Positions 1 to 8,289 of a stretch of 35,486 nucleotides of DNA are shown here, one piece after another. The notes beneath the pieces were generated by a model, which was not told the DNA's origin, made no database searches, and saw only the letters and a list, made by a program, of their open reading frames with translations. The stretch is taken from contig NZ_BDJC01000067.1 in NCBI RefSeq assembly GCF_002005565.1, forward strand, positions 1 to 35,486, given 5' to 3'. The translations under genes and the position numbers were made by a program. The DNA is from Streptomyces sp. JHA26. GTDB taxonomy: Bacteria; Actinomycetota; Actinomycetes; Streptomycetales; Streptomycetaceae. Position 1 is the stretch's first letter, and each line of letters opens with the position of its first letter.

Positions 1-725
1 ACCTCGGCGAGGCAGGTCTCCTCGTCGTCGTAGGCGAAGTGCGCGACGCCGGAGGTCTCGGCGTGCACGTCGGCGCCGCCCAGCCCGTTCTGGGTGATCT
101 CCTCGCCGGTGACCGCCTTGACCACGTCGGGGCCGGTGATGAACATCTGCGAGGTGTCGCGGACCATGAACACGAAGTCCGTCAGCGCCGGGCTGTAGGC
201 GGCACCGCCCGCGCACGGCCCGAGCATCACGCTGATCTGCGGGATGACCCCGGAGGCCCTGGTGTTGCGGGCGAAGATGCCACCGTAGCCGGCCAGCGCC
301 GAGACGCCCTCCTGGATGCGCGCACCCGCACCGTCGTTGAGGCTCACCAGCGGAGCTCCGGCGGCCAGCGCCATGTCCATGATCTTGTGGATCTTGGTGG
401 CATGGGCTTCGCCGAGCGAGCCGCCGAAGATGCGGAAGTCGTGGGCGTACGTGAAGACCGTGCGGCCGTGCACGGTGCCCCAGCCGGTCACCACGCCGTC
501 GGTGAAGGGCCGTTTGTCCTCCAGGCCGAATCCGGTGGCCCGGTGCCGGCGCAGGGTCTCGACCTCCCGGAAGGAACCTTCGTCGAAGAGCAGCGCGATG
601 CGCTCGCGGACGGTCAGTTTCCCTTTCGCGTGCTGCTGCTCGGTGGCCCTGGCGCTGCCTCGTTCGACCTCTTCCCGGATCCGCCGCAGTTCTGTCGCGC
701 GCGTCGTGCTGTCGTCCAGTTTCAT
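1..725 (-). CDS. Acyl-CoA carboxylase beta subunit (carboxyltransferase), partial
   Basis: This is the N-terminal 241 codons of a biotin-dependent acyl-CoA carboxylase carboxyltransferase of the AccD/PccB type; the rest lies beyond the left edge. The ATG at 725 follows an AGGGAG-type ribosome site. The protein begins MKLDDSTTRATEL, then has the family segments AKGKLTVRERIALLFDEGSF, GGSLGEAHATKIHKIMDMA, GAPLVSLNDGAGARIQEG and LGPCAGGAAYSPALTDF. The Gly-rich loops form the acyl-CoA oxyanion holes in this family. It sits 80 bp downstream of the prenyl synthase and is probably co-transcribed with it. Such enzymes make malonyl- or methylmalonyl-CoA, so a role in extender supply for the polyene system is a fair inference. 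A housekeeping role cannot be excluded, because the substrate-specificity residue lies outside the window. Confidence 0.93.
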   Translation of the reverse strand, partial: MKLDDSTTRATELRRIREEVERGSARATEQQHAKGKLTVRERIALLFDEGSFREVETLRRHRATGFGLEDKRPFTDGVVTGWGTVHGRTVFTYAHDFRIFGGSLGEAHATKIHKIMDMALAAGAPLVSLNDGAGARIQEGVSALAGYGGIFARNTRASGVIPQISVMLGPCAGGAAYSPALTDFVFMVRDTSQMFITGPDVVKAVTGEEITQNGLGGADVHAETSGVAHFAYDDEETCLAE

Positions 726-805
726 GAGTGGGTCACTCCCTACGTGCCGTGCGAGCGGGTCGCCGGGCGGGTGCCGCCGCCCCCGGCGGGGGGCGCGGGT
801 GCGGG

Positions 806-1837
806 CTATTCCGTGCGGGTGGCCACGACGTCGCACAGGGCTTCCAGGGCACGCAGCGGCGGCCCGGCCGACAGCCCGCGCAGTGCCGAACGGGCCATGT
901 CGAGCCGCTCGTCCCTGAGCGTGCGGGCCCGGTCCATGGCCGCCGATTCCCGCAGGAGGGCCAGCGCCCTGCGGTGGTCCTCACCGGTGACTCCCGCGGG
1001 GGAGTCCAGCAGGGCGCGCAGTTCGTCGTCGCGCGGGTCCGCGCCGGTGAGGGCCAGCAGGACGGGGAGGCCGGCCACGCCGACCGAGAGATCCTTGCCC
1101 TGCTCCTTGCCGGTCACCGCGGACGGGGAAGTGATGTCCAGCAGGTCGTCGGATATCTGGAACGCCACCCCGAGCTGTTCCCCGTACTCCGCGAGTGCGT
1201 GACCGACCTCGGCCGACGCCCCGGACTGGAGCGCGCCCAGCTGCAGCGAGAGGGACAGCAGGGACGCCGACTTGTCCGATACCACGCCGAAGTAGTGAGG
1301 CAGCGGGCCGTCGCCCCCCATGGGTCCGAGGAGCTCCAGCATCTGGCCCCGTACCAGGCGCTCGGAGGCCCGCGAGTGCAGCGGCACGGCCTCCCGCACG
1401 AGTTCCGCGGAGAGCCGGGCGGACGTGGCCAGGAGCCAGTTGCCCGCCATGACGGCGACGGAGTTGCCCCAGCGGGCGTTGACGCTGGGCACCCCGTGGC
1501 GGATGCGGGCCTCGTCCATGACGTCGTCGTGGTGGAGCGAGGCGGCGTGGACGAGCTCGGAGACCACGGCGGCCTCGACGACCCCCGGGGCCCGGGGATC
1601 CCCGAACTCGGCCGCCAGGAGGGTGAGCAGGGGCCGCAGCCGCTTTCCGCCCGCTGCGACGAGGTAGCCGACCACGTCGGCCACGTACGGGTCGGTGGCC
1701 TGCCCGGCACACTCGGCGAGCCGCTTCTCGACCAGTTCCAGGCCCCCGGACAGCCGCCGCTCCAGCTCGTCCTCCTCCCGCACGACGATCCGGGAAAGCA
1801 GCGAACGGACCCGGGTCTTCGTGGCCTGCACGGACAT
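806..1837 (-). CDS. trans-prenyl diphosphate synthase (polyprenyl synthetase family)
   Basis: A 343-aa all-alpha isoprenyl diphosphate synthase, about the usual family length. The first aspartate-rich motif is DDVMD at residues 104-108, within LHHDDVMDEARIRHG. The second is DDLLD at 230-234. The isopentenyl-diphosphate-binding GGKRLRP lies near residue 63. These residues bind Mg and allylic diphosphate and condense IPP units in trans. The ATG at 1837 was chosen because family homology starts at MSVQATKTRVRSLL and a GAAGAAGGGG stretch lies about 10 nt upstream; the open frame extends 40 codons further without family features. Product chain length cannot be read safely. No prenyltransferase or terpene cyclase is visible nearby, so its link to the peptide pathway is unclear; it may mark the left border. 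Confidence 0.92.
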   Translation of the reverse strand: MSVQATKTRVRSLLSRIVVREEDELERRLSGGLELVEKRLAECAGQATDPYVADVVGYLVAAGGKRLRPLLTLLAAEFGDPRAPGVVEAAVVSELVHAASLHHDDVMDEARIRHGVPSVNARWGNSVAVMAGNWLLATSARLSAELVREAVPLHSRASERLVRGQMLELLGPMGGDGPLPHYFGVVSDKSASLLSLSLQLGALQSGASAEVGHALAEYGEQLGVAFQISDDLLDITSPSAVTGKEQGKDLSVGVAGLPVLLALTGADPRDDELRALLDSPAGVTGEDHRRALALLRESAAMDRARTLRDERLDMARSALRGLSAGPPLRALEALCDVVATRTE

Positions 1838-2244
1838 CTGGACATCCACCCCTTCTTCGGGGCGTGTCCCCGTCGTCACGGCCCTCCACGCTGAACCGTA
1901 GGAGGGCGGTGTGCGCCGGGCGCGGAGAAATCCGTACCGCTGTCCGCAAGAGGACACGAGGCGATCGAACCGACGCCGTTCCCGCAGGGAGTTCCCGGAC
2001 TGCTGTCAACAAGCTGTCGGCAATTGCGTTCGGAGCCGTCGATTCCGTGTCGACGCGCAAGACTTGGCGGGCAGCGCCCGGGCCGCGGCCACCCGCCGGG
2101 CGGAATCCCGATCCGCCCGTCGTTCATCGTGCGCCGCCTCGGCACCCGGTGTCGTGCAACGCCGTCCGGACACACGGGCGGCCCATGGTGCTGCCCTGCC
2201 GCGGACCCGCGGCCCTGCACCGTATCCCTTTCCAAAGGAGCGTC
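1838..2244. promoter_or_regulatory. Divergent intergenic region between prenyl synthase and exporter
   Basis: About 400 bp between divergently transcribed genes, so it must hold promoters in both directions. No clear -35/-10 pair, large repeat or hairpin was recognised. One open frame runs through it into the exporter, but it lacks family homology. The only marked signal is the AAAGGAG ribosome site at 2234-2240 that sets the exporter start. Confidence 0.5.
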
Positions 2245-4413
2245 ATGTTCGGACGGATAGGACGGTTTTCCGTCAACCGGCCTTGGCTGACCATAGTGTT
2301 CTGGATCGTCGTGTCGGTTGCGTTGACCGGCCTGGCCCCCGAGCTGAAATCCAGTACGGACCAGGCCGACTTCCTGCCCTCGCGGTACGAGTCGGCACAG
2401 GTCATGAAGATCCAGGAGGAGTCCTTCCCCCAGCAGGAGACCCCGGCAGCGGTCGTGGTCTTCCAGCGCGACGACGGTGCCGCACTGACGGACGCCGACA
2501 AGGCCACCGTCGCCAAGGTCACGGAAGGGCTGCAGGCGAAGCGGTACGAGACCTTCGAGAGCGTCACGACCTCGCCCGAGGCGGTGTCGAAGGACGGGAA
2601 GATGGCGCTCGCGAGCATCATCTCCACCGAGAAGGACCCGGCGGCCGAGGCCGGGTTCGAATCGCTCCGCCGGCTGCGCACGGACGGCAGGGCCGCGCTC
2701 CAGGACACCGGGCTGAAGATGGGCGTCACGGGTCCCGTGGCGCTCATGCTCGATGCCCAGGAGGCGGCCGGTGACACCGATGCGATGATCATGATGGCCA
2801 CGCTGGTCCTGATCATCGTGCTGCTCGGGGCCATCTTCCGCAGCCCGCTCATCGCCCTCCTGCCGGTGCTGATGATCGCGCTGATGTTCATCACGGCCAA
2901 CGGCCTGATCGCGACCGCGAGCGAGCTCTTCGGCCTGGAGGCGGACGCCAGCAACTCCGCGATCCTGATCGTGGTGCTGTTCGGCGTGGGATGCGACTAC
3001 ATCCTGTTCCTGCTGTTCCGCTACCGCGAGTACCTGCGGGCCGGGCAGGAGCCCAAGCAGGCCCTCATCGACTCCGTCTCGCGGGTCGGCGAGACCATCG
3101 CCTCCGCCGCCGGCGCCGTGATCGTGGCCTTCCTGGGCCTGGTCTTCTCCAGCATGGGCAACATGCGTGCCATGGGCCCCTCGCTGGCGATCGCCGTCGC
3201 CGTGACGCTCGTCGCCGCGCTGACCCTGGTGCCCGCGGTCTTCTCGCTGCTGGGCACCAAGGCGTTCTGGCCCTCCAAGGCGTGGAAGCGGACCCCGAGG
3301 ACCCGGATGGCCGACAGGGCCGGCGACGTCGCCTCCCGGCGCCCCGGCCTGGTCGCCGTCGTCGCCACGGGCCTGCTCGCCGTGCTCGCGGTCGGCGCCT
3401 TCGGCTTCAAGCCCGGGTTCGACCAGGAGAGCACGCTGCCCAAGACCCTGGAGTCGATCCGGACCAACGCCGACCTGCAGAAGAGCTTCTCCGCCGGCGA
3501 GACCGAACCGAGCCTGGTGTTCGTCAAGGCGAAGGACGGAGGACGGCTCGACAGGGCCGCCCTCGACACCTTCCGCACGTCCATCGCCGCGGTGGACGAC
3601 GTCGGAGGCGTCGCCCAGCCCGTACTGAGCCCCAAGGGCGATGTCGCCCTGTACAGCGTGGTGCTGAAGTTCCGGCCCTCGTCGGACCAGGCCATCGAGC
3701 TGGTCGCCGGGGACCTCCGCGACGCGGTGCACGAGAACGCCCCCGAGGGCACGAAGACACTGGTGGGCGGCAAGACGGCGGTCCTCGCCGACATCGAGGA
3801 CGCCGTCGAGCACGACTACCGGCTGGTCTTCCCGGTCGCGGCACTCGCCATCATGCTGATCCTCGGTCTGCTGCTGCGCAGCATCGTGGCCCCGCTCTAC
3901 CTGATGCTCGCCGTCGGCCTCGGTTTCACCGCGACCCTCGGCTCGGCGGTCTACCTGTTCCAGAACATCAGGGGCGAGGAAGGGCTGCTGTTCTCCCTGC
4001 CGATCGTCGTGTACCTGTTCGTCGTCGCCATCGGCACCGACTACAACATCCTCATGGTGGCGCGACTGCGCGAGGAGGTGCGCAACGGCCGGTCCACGGC
4101 CGACGCCGTGCGCCTCGCCGTCTCCCGGTCGGCACCGACCATCGGTTCGGCGGCCGTCATCCTGGCCGGCACCTTCGGCGTCCTGATGCTCGCCGACAAC
4201 TCCATGCTCCAGCAGATGGGCTTCGCCGTGGCGTTCGGCATCCTGCTGACCGCGTTCATCATGGCACTGCTCCTGGTGCCGACGCTGACCGCGCTGATCG
4301 GCCCGAAGGCATGGTGGCCGGGCAACCGCTCCGGGCACGGTCCCGAGGCACACGAGGATCCCGCCACGGGGCTCCGACAGGAGGAGCCGGCCACCACCGG
4401 CAGCCACGTCTAG
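2245..4413 (+). CDS. MMPL/RND-family exporter
   Basis: A 722-aa integral membrane transporter of the MMPL family, the class that includes the ActII-3-like antibiotic exporters of Streptomyces. The N-terminus MFGRIGRFSVNRPWLTIVFW carries the first membrane helix. A large extracytoplasmic loop follows, then a helix cluster with LFGVGCDYILFLLFRYREYL. The second half repeats this with VVAIGTDYNILMVARLREEV. The Asp-Tyr pairs in these GxDY motifs correspond to the proton-relay region of the family. The ATG at 2245 lies 4 nt after AAAGGAG. It is monocistronic and followed by a strong hairpin. The likely role is proton-driven export of the lipopeptide or an intermediate; substrate is inferred from location only. 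Confidence 0.93.
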   Translation: MFGRIGRFSVNRPWLTIVFWIVVSVALTGLAPELKSSTDQADFLPSRYESAQVMKIQEESFPQQETPAAVVVFQRDDGAALTDADKATVAKVTEGLQAKRYETFESVTTSPEAVSKDGKMALASIISTEKDPAAEAGFESLRRLRTDGRAALQDTGLKMGVTGPVALMLDAQEAAGDTDAMIMMATLVLIIVLLGAIFRSPLIALLPVLMIALMFITANGLIATASELFGLEADASNSAILIVVLFGVGCDYILFLLFRYREYLRAGQEPKQALIDSVSRVGETIASAAGAVIVAFLGLVFSSMGNMRAMGPSLAIAVAVTLVAALTLVPAVFSLLGTKAFWPSKAWKRTPRTRMADRAGDVASRRPGLVAVVATGLLAVLAVGAFGFKPGFDQESTLPKTLESIRTNADLQKSFSAGETEPSLVFVKAKDGGRLDRAALDTFRTSIAAVDDVGGVAQPVLSPKGDVALYSVVLKFRPSSDQAIELVAGDLRDAVHENAPEGTKTLVGGKTAVLADIEDAVEHDYRLVFPVAALAIMLILGLLLRSIVAPLYLMLAVGLGFTATLGSAVYLFQNIRGEEGLLFSLPIVVYLFVVAIGTDYNILMVARLREEVRNGRSTADAVRLAVSRSAPTIGSAAVILAGTFGVLMLADNSMLQQMGFAVAFGILLTAFIMALLLVPTLTALIGPKAWWPGNRSGHGPEAHEDPATGLRQEEPATTGSHV

Positions 4414-4448
4414 CCCGGCCTCCGGCAGAACGCGGACGGAAGGACGAC

Positions 4449-4487
4449 GGGCCGGGCGGCATCCTGAAGAGGTGTGCCGCCCGGCCC
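4449..4487 (+). terminator. Hairpin terminator after the MMPL exporter
   Basis: A perfect 13-bp inverted repeat, GGGCCGGGCGGCA at 4449-4461 and its complement at 4475-4487, with a 13-nt loop. It starts 35 bp after the exporter stop codon. There is no U-tract, as is common for Streptomyces terminators. Confidence 0.75.
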
Positions 4488-4652
4488 CTCATGCGTTCTC
4501 CGTGCAGACGCGCAGCTTGCTGCCATACGGGGGTTCATGTCCCGGAACGACGGTTAGCCTCCCCCTCGCACCTCGCTCCCCCGGGGAGCTGCCGCTGGAC
4601 GTGGGTGTCGGGCAGCGGCCGGTGTGACACGACCGAAGGAAGTGGTGAAACG

Positions 4653-5474
4653 GTGAACCGTCGGTGGGTGGCGTCCGGCCCCCGGCACCAGGGGGGCCTC
4701 GCGGAACGCGCGGCCCCGGGCCGCGACGTCGCGGCGAACGGCCTGGAGGCCGCCCTGCTCGAGGCACACCGGCTCGTCGAGTCGGGTCTGTCCACCCATC
4801 GTGGCACCCTCATGCCGGGTTCGGCGCAGTGGCCGCCGTCGTCGGACGCCGGGCCGGCGCACACGGACCACGGGGTGGTGCGGTGGGTCGCCCTCGCCCA
4901 GTGGTCCGTCGGCATGGTGCTGCCGGACGACGCGGAGCGGATCCGGGCCGTGTCCGCGGCCGTGGAGAACCTCGGCGAGAAGCGCCGCCGGGGGCTCGTC
5001 GTCCGGCTGCTGTGCACGTCGGACGCGCCGGACGGCGACATGGTGCGCGCCCTGGCGGGCAGCGGGATGACGTCCTCGACCCGGGTGACGGCGAACGGGG
5101 TCCCGGAAGCCGTGATCGTGGACGGAAGGGTGGCGTACCTCCCCGGAGACGGAGCCGGCCTCGGCCGCACCACCCTGCGGAGCCCGGCCGCGGTGCGGGT
5201 GCTGGAGTCCCTGTTCGCCGGCGCCTGGGACACGGCCGTGCCCCTGGCCGACCACGACCGCCTGCGCCACCACACCCGCAGCGAGACGGCGCGCGGTGTC
5301 CTGAACCATCTCGGCGCGGGACTGACGGACGACGCGGGGGCACGGGAGATGCGGGTTTCGCTGCGCACCTACCGCCGCCACGTCGCGGACCTCATGCGGG
5401 CCCTGGAGGCCGGCACACGCTTCGAGGCAGGTGCCCGAGCCGTCGAGCTGGGGCTGGTGCCCTGTCACGGGTGA
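4653..5474 (+). CDS. PLD/TrmB-like transcriptional regulator with LuxR-type HTH, paralogue 1
   Basis: A 273-aa probable DNA-binding regulator. The only plausible in-frame start after the last upstream stop is the GTG at 4653, preceded by GAAGGAAG. The N-terminus has the helix LEAALLEAHRLVESGLSTHRG shared with the three paralogues nearby. The middle resembles the phospholipase-D-like fold of TrmB-type sensors, including EAVIVDGRVAYLPGD, but lacks HKD catalytic motifs. The C-terminus is a helix-turn-helix: AREMRVSLRTYRRHVADLM followed by ELGLV. It is the most divergent of the four; where the others have YVAEIM it has HVADLM. The next regulator begins within 10 bp of its stop, so both are likely on one transcript. 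Ligand and target are unknown; cluster-specific control is inferred. Confidence 0.8.
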   Translation: MNRRWVASGPRHQGGLAERAAPGRDVAANGLEAALLEAHRLVESGLSTHRGTLMPGSAQWPPSSDAGPAHTDHGVVRWVALAQWSVGMVLPDDAERIRAVSAAVENLGEKRRRGLVVRLLCTSDAPDGDMVRALAGSGMTSSTRVTANGVPEAVIVDGRVAYLPGDGAGLGRTTLRSPAAVRVLESLFAGAWDTAVPLADHDRLRHHTRSETARGVLNHLGAGLTDDAGAREMRVSLRTYRRHVADLMRALEAGTRFEAGARAVELGLVPCHG

Positions 5475-5481
5475 TGCGGCC

Positions 5482-6390
5482 GTGTACATCGCTGCGTCAG
5501 GACCCGCCCGGGGACGAGGGCGGAGTGAGCGCCGTGCGGACCCGTGCGTCAGGGAACAGGAGATCGGGCGGGCCCTCCTCGAGGTCAGTGCCCTGTTGGA
5601 GGACACGGTTGCCATGCACCGAGACAGAGAATCCGAAGACGCACTCGTCGCCCCGGTCGAACCGGACGAGACGACGGTGATCGCGACGGCCGAGGAACTG
5701 ATCGGCCAGGCAAGGGAGTCGGTGGACGTGTGCTTCGCCGAGAACTCCCTCCGCCGCCGGGGCGTCGACGGACTCCTGCGCGCACTGGTGGACGCGCGGG
5801 GCGACGCGGTCCGTGTGCGCGTGCTGTCCGCCCGGTCCGCGCCCGGCCGGGACCGGTTCCCCGAACACCTGGACCACCTCGCGGCGCGCGCGTGCTTCGA
5901 CGTCCGGATCACCCGCGTCCCCCTGGCCGACGCCCTCTTCGTGGACGGGCGGAGCGCTCTCCTGATCGCGGACACGCCCATCGGCCCCCAGGCGTCCGTC
6001 ACCCGGGGCCCCGGGGTGGTGGGGGCCCTGCACACCCTGTTCACCGCCGTGTGGAACGGTGCCGCTCCCGCGCCCGGCCGGATCGACTGGGGCGAGGGGG
6101 CCCGTTCGGAGTTCGTGCGGCGGATCCTGGACTGTCTGCACGCCGGAATGGCGGACGAGCTGGGAGCCCGTGAGCTGTCGGTGTCGATGCGGACGTACCG
6201 GCGGTACGTCGCGGAGATCATGGTGGCCCTGGGCGCGAACTCCCGCTTCCAGGCGGGCCTTCGCGCGGCCGAGCTCGGCCTGCTGACCCGGGCGGGGGAG
6301 GCCGGCGTCATGCCGGACGGTCTCCGGGCAACCGGGACCGCGGGAGACCCGCCGGCCGGTCTGGCGGGGAGCAATGGCAGCTTCCTGTAA
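5482..6390 (+). CDS. PLD/TrmB-like transcriptional regulator with LuxR-type HTH, paralogue 2
   Basis: About 302 aa if it starts at the GTG at 5482. An ATG at 5431 inside the upstream gene is also in frame, and paralogue alignment only begins near residue 23 (REQEIGRALLEVSALLEDTV), so the start is uncertain. The middle domain has ELIGQARESVDVCFAE and DALFVDGRSALLIADT, the sequence pattern of a non-catalytic PLD-like sensor. The C-terminal HTH is ARELSVSMRTYRRYVAEIM then FQAGLRAAELGLL. A roughly 35-aa Gly/Ala-rich tail is absent from the first and fourth copies. It follows paralogue 1 with almost no gap, suggesting translational coupling. Two strong hairpins lie downstream. Regulatory role is inferred from fold; the effector is unknown. 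Confidence 0.8.
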   Translation: MYIAASGPARGRGRSERRADPCVREQEIGRALLEVSALLEDTVAMHRDRESEDALVAPVEPDETTVIATAEELIGQARESVDVCFAENSLRRRGVDGLLRALVDARGDAVRVRVLSARSAPGRDRFPEHLDHLAARACFDVRITRVPLADALFVDGRSALLIADTPIGPQASVTRGPGVVGALHTLFTAVWNGAAPAPGRIDWGEGARSEFVRRILDCLHAGMADELGARELSVSMRTYRRYVAEIMVALGANSRFQAGLRAAELGLLTRAGEAGVMPDGLRATGTAGDPPAGLAGSNGSFL

Positions 6391-6529
6391 GGGTGCTTGC
6401 GGCGGGAACGCCGGTACGACCGAGAATGGGCGCGGAGTTCGGTTTCGCCGGGTCACAGCCCGGTCCCCTGCGGAGAACTCCCGGCTCCGGCCGGCCGACA
6501 CGCCCCCCGATGCGGCCGACCGGGCCCCG

Positions 6530-6569
6530 GACCGGGGGCCGTACGCACCCCCCGCCACGGCCCCCGGTC
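6530..6569 (+). terminator. Hairpin terminator after regulator 2
   Basis: A perfect 13-bp inverted repeat, GACCGGGGGCCGT at 6530-6542 with its complement at 6557-6569 and a 14-nt loop. It lies 140 bp after the regulator stop. There is no T-run. Confidence 0.6.
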
Positions 6570-6631
6570 ACGCGAGGACAGCGGGGTGACGGCCGGCGCC
6601 CGCCGTCACCCGGAAGACGTCCGGAGCGCAC

Positions 6632-6662
6632 CGGAGCCGCTGCGATCCGCGCAGCGGCTCCG
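6632..6662 (+). repeat. 13-bp inverted repeat upstream of secreted protein gene
   Basis: CGGAGCCGCTGCG at 6632-6644 and its exact complement at 6650-6662, with a 5-nt loop. It ends 41 bp before the ATG at 6704. It could be a second terminator for the upstream operon, a leader hairpin in the secreted-protein mRNA, or an operator for one of the surrounding regulators. Confidence 0.6.
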
Positions 6663-6703
6663 CCGCCGACACGTGCCCGATTCATCGAAGGAATCAACCA
6701 CCC

Positions 6704-7393
6704 ATGAACCGCCGAACGGCAATGACCGCGGCCGCCACCGCCGCACTGGTGTTCCTCACGAGTGGTGCCGCGGTCGCGGCTCCCGCTCAGGACGCCGACG
6801 GGACCGCGCAGCCCTGCGGGAGCGTGAGGCTCTCCGGCGAACTCCCGGCACCGCCGGCCGGCCGGGCCGTTCGACAGCAGATCACCATCGGCCCCGACTG
6901 CAAGCTCGAGCCGGGCCCGGTCGAGTACGTCGCGGCCTCCGGTGCGGTGAGGCCGGGCACGTCCCCCCGGGCCACCCCGGCGGCCGGCGCGGAGGCCGGC
7001 CACCAGGTGCGCAGCTGGAACGAGATGTTCGACTGCTGCACCATCCGGATGACCGGCCTGTACACCACCTCTTCCTGGACCGTGGCCGACGCGCGCGTCA
7101 CCACCGCCTCCACGACGCCGACCCAGCAGTGGAACCGCGAGCCGTGGGACGCGGGCTGGTCGCTGAAGTCGGCGAGCGGCAAGGACGACTGCACCACGGA
7201 CTGCCCCGCGGTGAACTCCGAGGCGCACGCCGATTTCACCTACCGCGGGATCTTCGACCCGACGGGCAGTTGGTACGCGAACACCCACCACTCGTACGTC
7301 CGGCTGAACGCCGACCTCACGGCGACCTGCACCTTCGACGTGGAACTGAAGCACAGCTTCGTCGGGTGGAACTGGCGGCGCGGCTGCGAGTGA
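6704..7393 (+). CDS. Secreted cysteine-rich protein of unknown function
   Basis: A 229-aa protein with a typical Sec signal peptide: MNRRTAM, a hydrophobic core through residue 19, and an AVA cleavage site after residue 25. The predicted mature protein is about 204 aa with eight cysteines, including DCC, DDCTTDC and a penultimate-region GCE, so up to four disulfides are possible. It is rich in Trp, Tyr, Thr and Ser, suggesting a beta-rich extracellular fold. No enzymatic motif was recognised. The ATG has GAAGGAA upstream. It lies between two regulator pairs, and its stop is only 7 bp from the convergent regulator 3 stop. Its place among four regulators suggests a signalling or envelope role, but that is inference. 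Confidence 0.82.
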   Translation: MNRRTAMTAAATAALVFLTSGAAVAAPAQDADGTAQPCGSVRLSGELPAPPAGRAVRQQITIGPDCKLEPGPVEYVAASGAVRPGTSPRATPAAGAEAGHQVRSWNEMFDCCTIRMTGLYTTSSWTVADARVTTASTTPTQQWNREPWDAGWSLKSASGKDDCTTDCPAVNSEAHADFTYRGIFDPTGSWYANTHHSYVRLNADLTATCTFDVELKHSFVGWNWRRGCE

Positions 7394-7400
7394 GGCGGGC

Positions 7401-8204
7401 TCAGCGGCCCGGCGGACCCGTCAGGGGCCGGGCCGCCGAGGACGCCGGCGCCGGGAGCAGACCCAGCTCGGCGGCCCGTACCCCGGCCTGGAAGCGCGAG
7501 TTCGCCCCGAGCAGGGACATGATCTCCGCCACGTAGCGCCGGTAGGTCCGCACGGAGACGTTCTGTTCCCGCGCGGCGACCTCGTCGGTGACCCCGGCCT
7601 GCAGGGCACCGAGGATGCGCTGGGCCAGTGCGGCGTGGCCGCGGTCGCCGAAGGCGATGCTCTCGGCGGCGGGCACCGCATCGCTCCACACGCTCTGGAA
7701 GAAGGTGCCGAGGGCGCGCAGCACCTCCGGCGCCCGAATCACGGAGGACCGGCGTCCGACCGTCGACTCGGCGACCACGAAGGCGGTGCTGCCGTCCACG
7801 ATCAGTGCCTGCAGCGGGGGGATCCGCGCCACGCGGATCGCCACCGGTCTCTCCCTGCCGAACTGCTCGCGCACGAATTCCTCGTCGAGCAGGGGCGGAA
7901 TGGTCAGCAGGCGTATGCGGACCTCCTCGGCCACGCCGTGGAGCAGGTCCCGCTCAGCCCGCTCCGACTGCCGCGCGATCCGGTCCGAGACGCTCGGACG
8001 CCGTGCGTGGACTATCTCGATGCTGCGGGTGGCCCCGGCGATCAGCTCCTGGGCGGTGTCGAGCACGGTTCCGTAGCCGCCGTCCACGGGGGTGATCAGC
8101 TGCTGCTGAACACTGCGGTCTCGGTGGATGGCCACGGACGACTCGATGAGCGCCTGTACTTGGAGCAGGGCCTGCTCCAGTTCGTCCTCGCGTCGATCGG
8201 ACAC
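7401..8204 (-). CDS. PLD/TrmB-like transcriptional regulator with LuxR-type HTH, paralogue 3
   Basis: A 267-aa regulator starting at GTG 8204, behind GGGAGGGCGAGAAG. It has the shared N-terminal helix LEQALLQVQALIESSVAIHRD, the non-catalytic PLD-like middle (ELIAGATRSIEIVHAR; QALIVDGSTAFVVAEST) and the C-terminal HTH AREQNVSVRTYRRYVAEIM with FQAGVRAAELGLL. It is closest by eye to paralogue 2 in the C-terminal domain, which shares the run LGANSRFQAG. It is 85 bp downstream of paralogue 4 on the same strand and probably shares its transcript. A palindrome GGTGA-G-TCACC at 8236-8246 lies in that gap and could be an operator. Effector and targets are unknown. Confidence 0.82.
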   Translation of the reverse strand: MSDRREDELEQALLQVQALIESSVAIHRDRSVQQQLITPVDGGYGTVLDTAQELIAGATRSIEIVHARRPSVSDRIARQSERAERDLLHGVAEEVRIRLLTIPPLLDEEFVREQFGRERPVAIRVARIPPLQALIVDGSTAFVVAESTVGRRSSVIRAPEVLRALGTFFQSVWSDAVPAAESIAFGDRGHAALAQRILGALQAGVTDEVAAREQNVSVRTYRRYVAEIMSLLGANSRFQAGVRAAELGLLPAPASSAARPLTGPPGR

Positions 8205-8235
8205 GTCTTCTCGCCCTCCCCGTTGGCTTCACGTC

Positions 8236-8246
8236 GGTGAGTCACC
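8236..8246. promoter_or_regulatory. Palindrome upstream of regulator 3
   Basis: GGTGA-G-TCACC is a perfect 5+1+5 palindrome 31 bp before the GTG start of regulator 3. A further 7-bp dyad, ACAGCGG (8255-8261) and CCGCTGT (8274-8280), lies just upstream. A protein-binding role is possible but rests only on symmetry. Confidence 0.3.
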
Positions 8247-8289
8247 CCGGACACACAGCGGCTCACCGACGCACCGCTGTTTCGCCCGG

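Larger units (their letters stand above)
6391..6703 (+). other. Intergenic region with two tandem strong hairpins
   Basis: This 313-bp gap separates regulator 2 from the secreted protein gene. It holds two perfect 13-bp inverted repeats listed separately and a GAAGGAA ribosome site before the ATG at 6704. No confident promoter hexamers were seen. Confidence 0.55.

Noticed and set aside
1864..2244. N-terminal extension of the exporter ORF
   Set aside because: The frame is open but lacks homology, and AAAGGAG directly precedes the ATG at 2245, where the family sequence starts.
1876..4407. An 843-aa minus-strand frame opposite the MMPL exporter
   Set aside because: Composition is typical of a shadow frame (His/Gln/Asp/Arg/Gly-rich) and no domain is recognisable; the plus strand has a clear transporter with a ribosome site.
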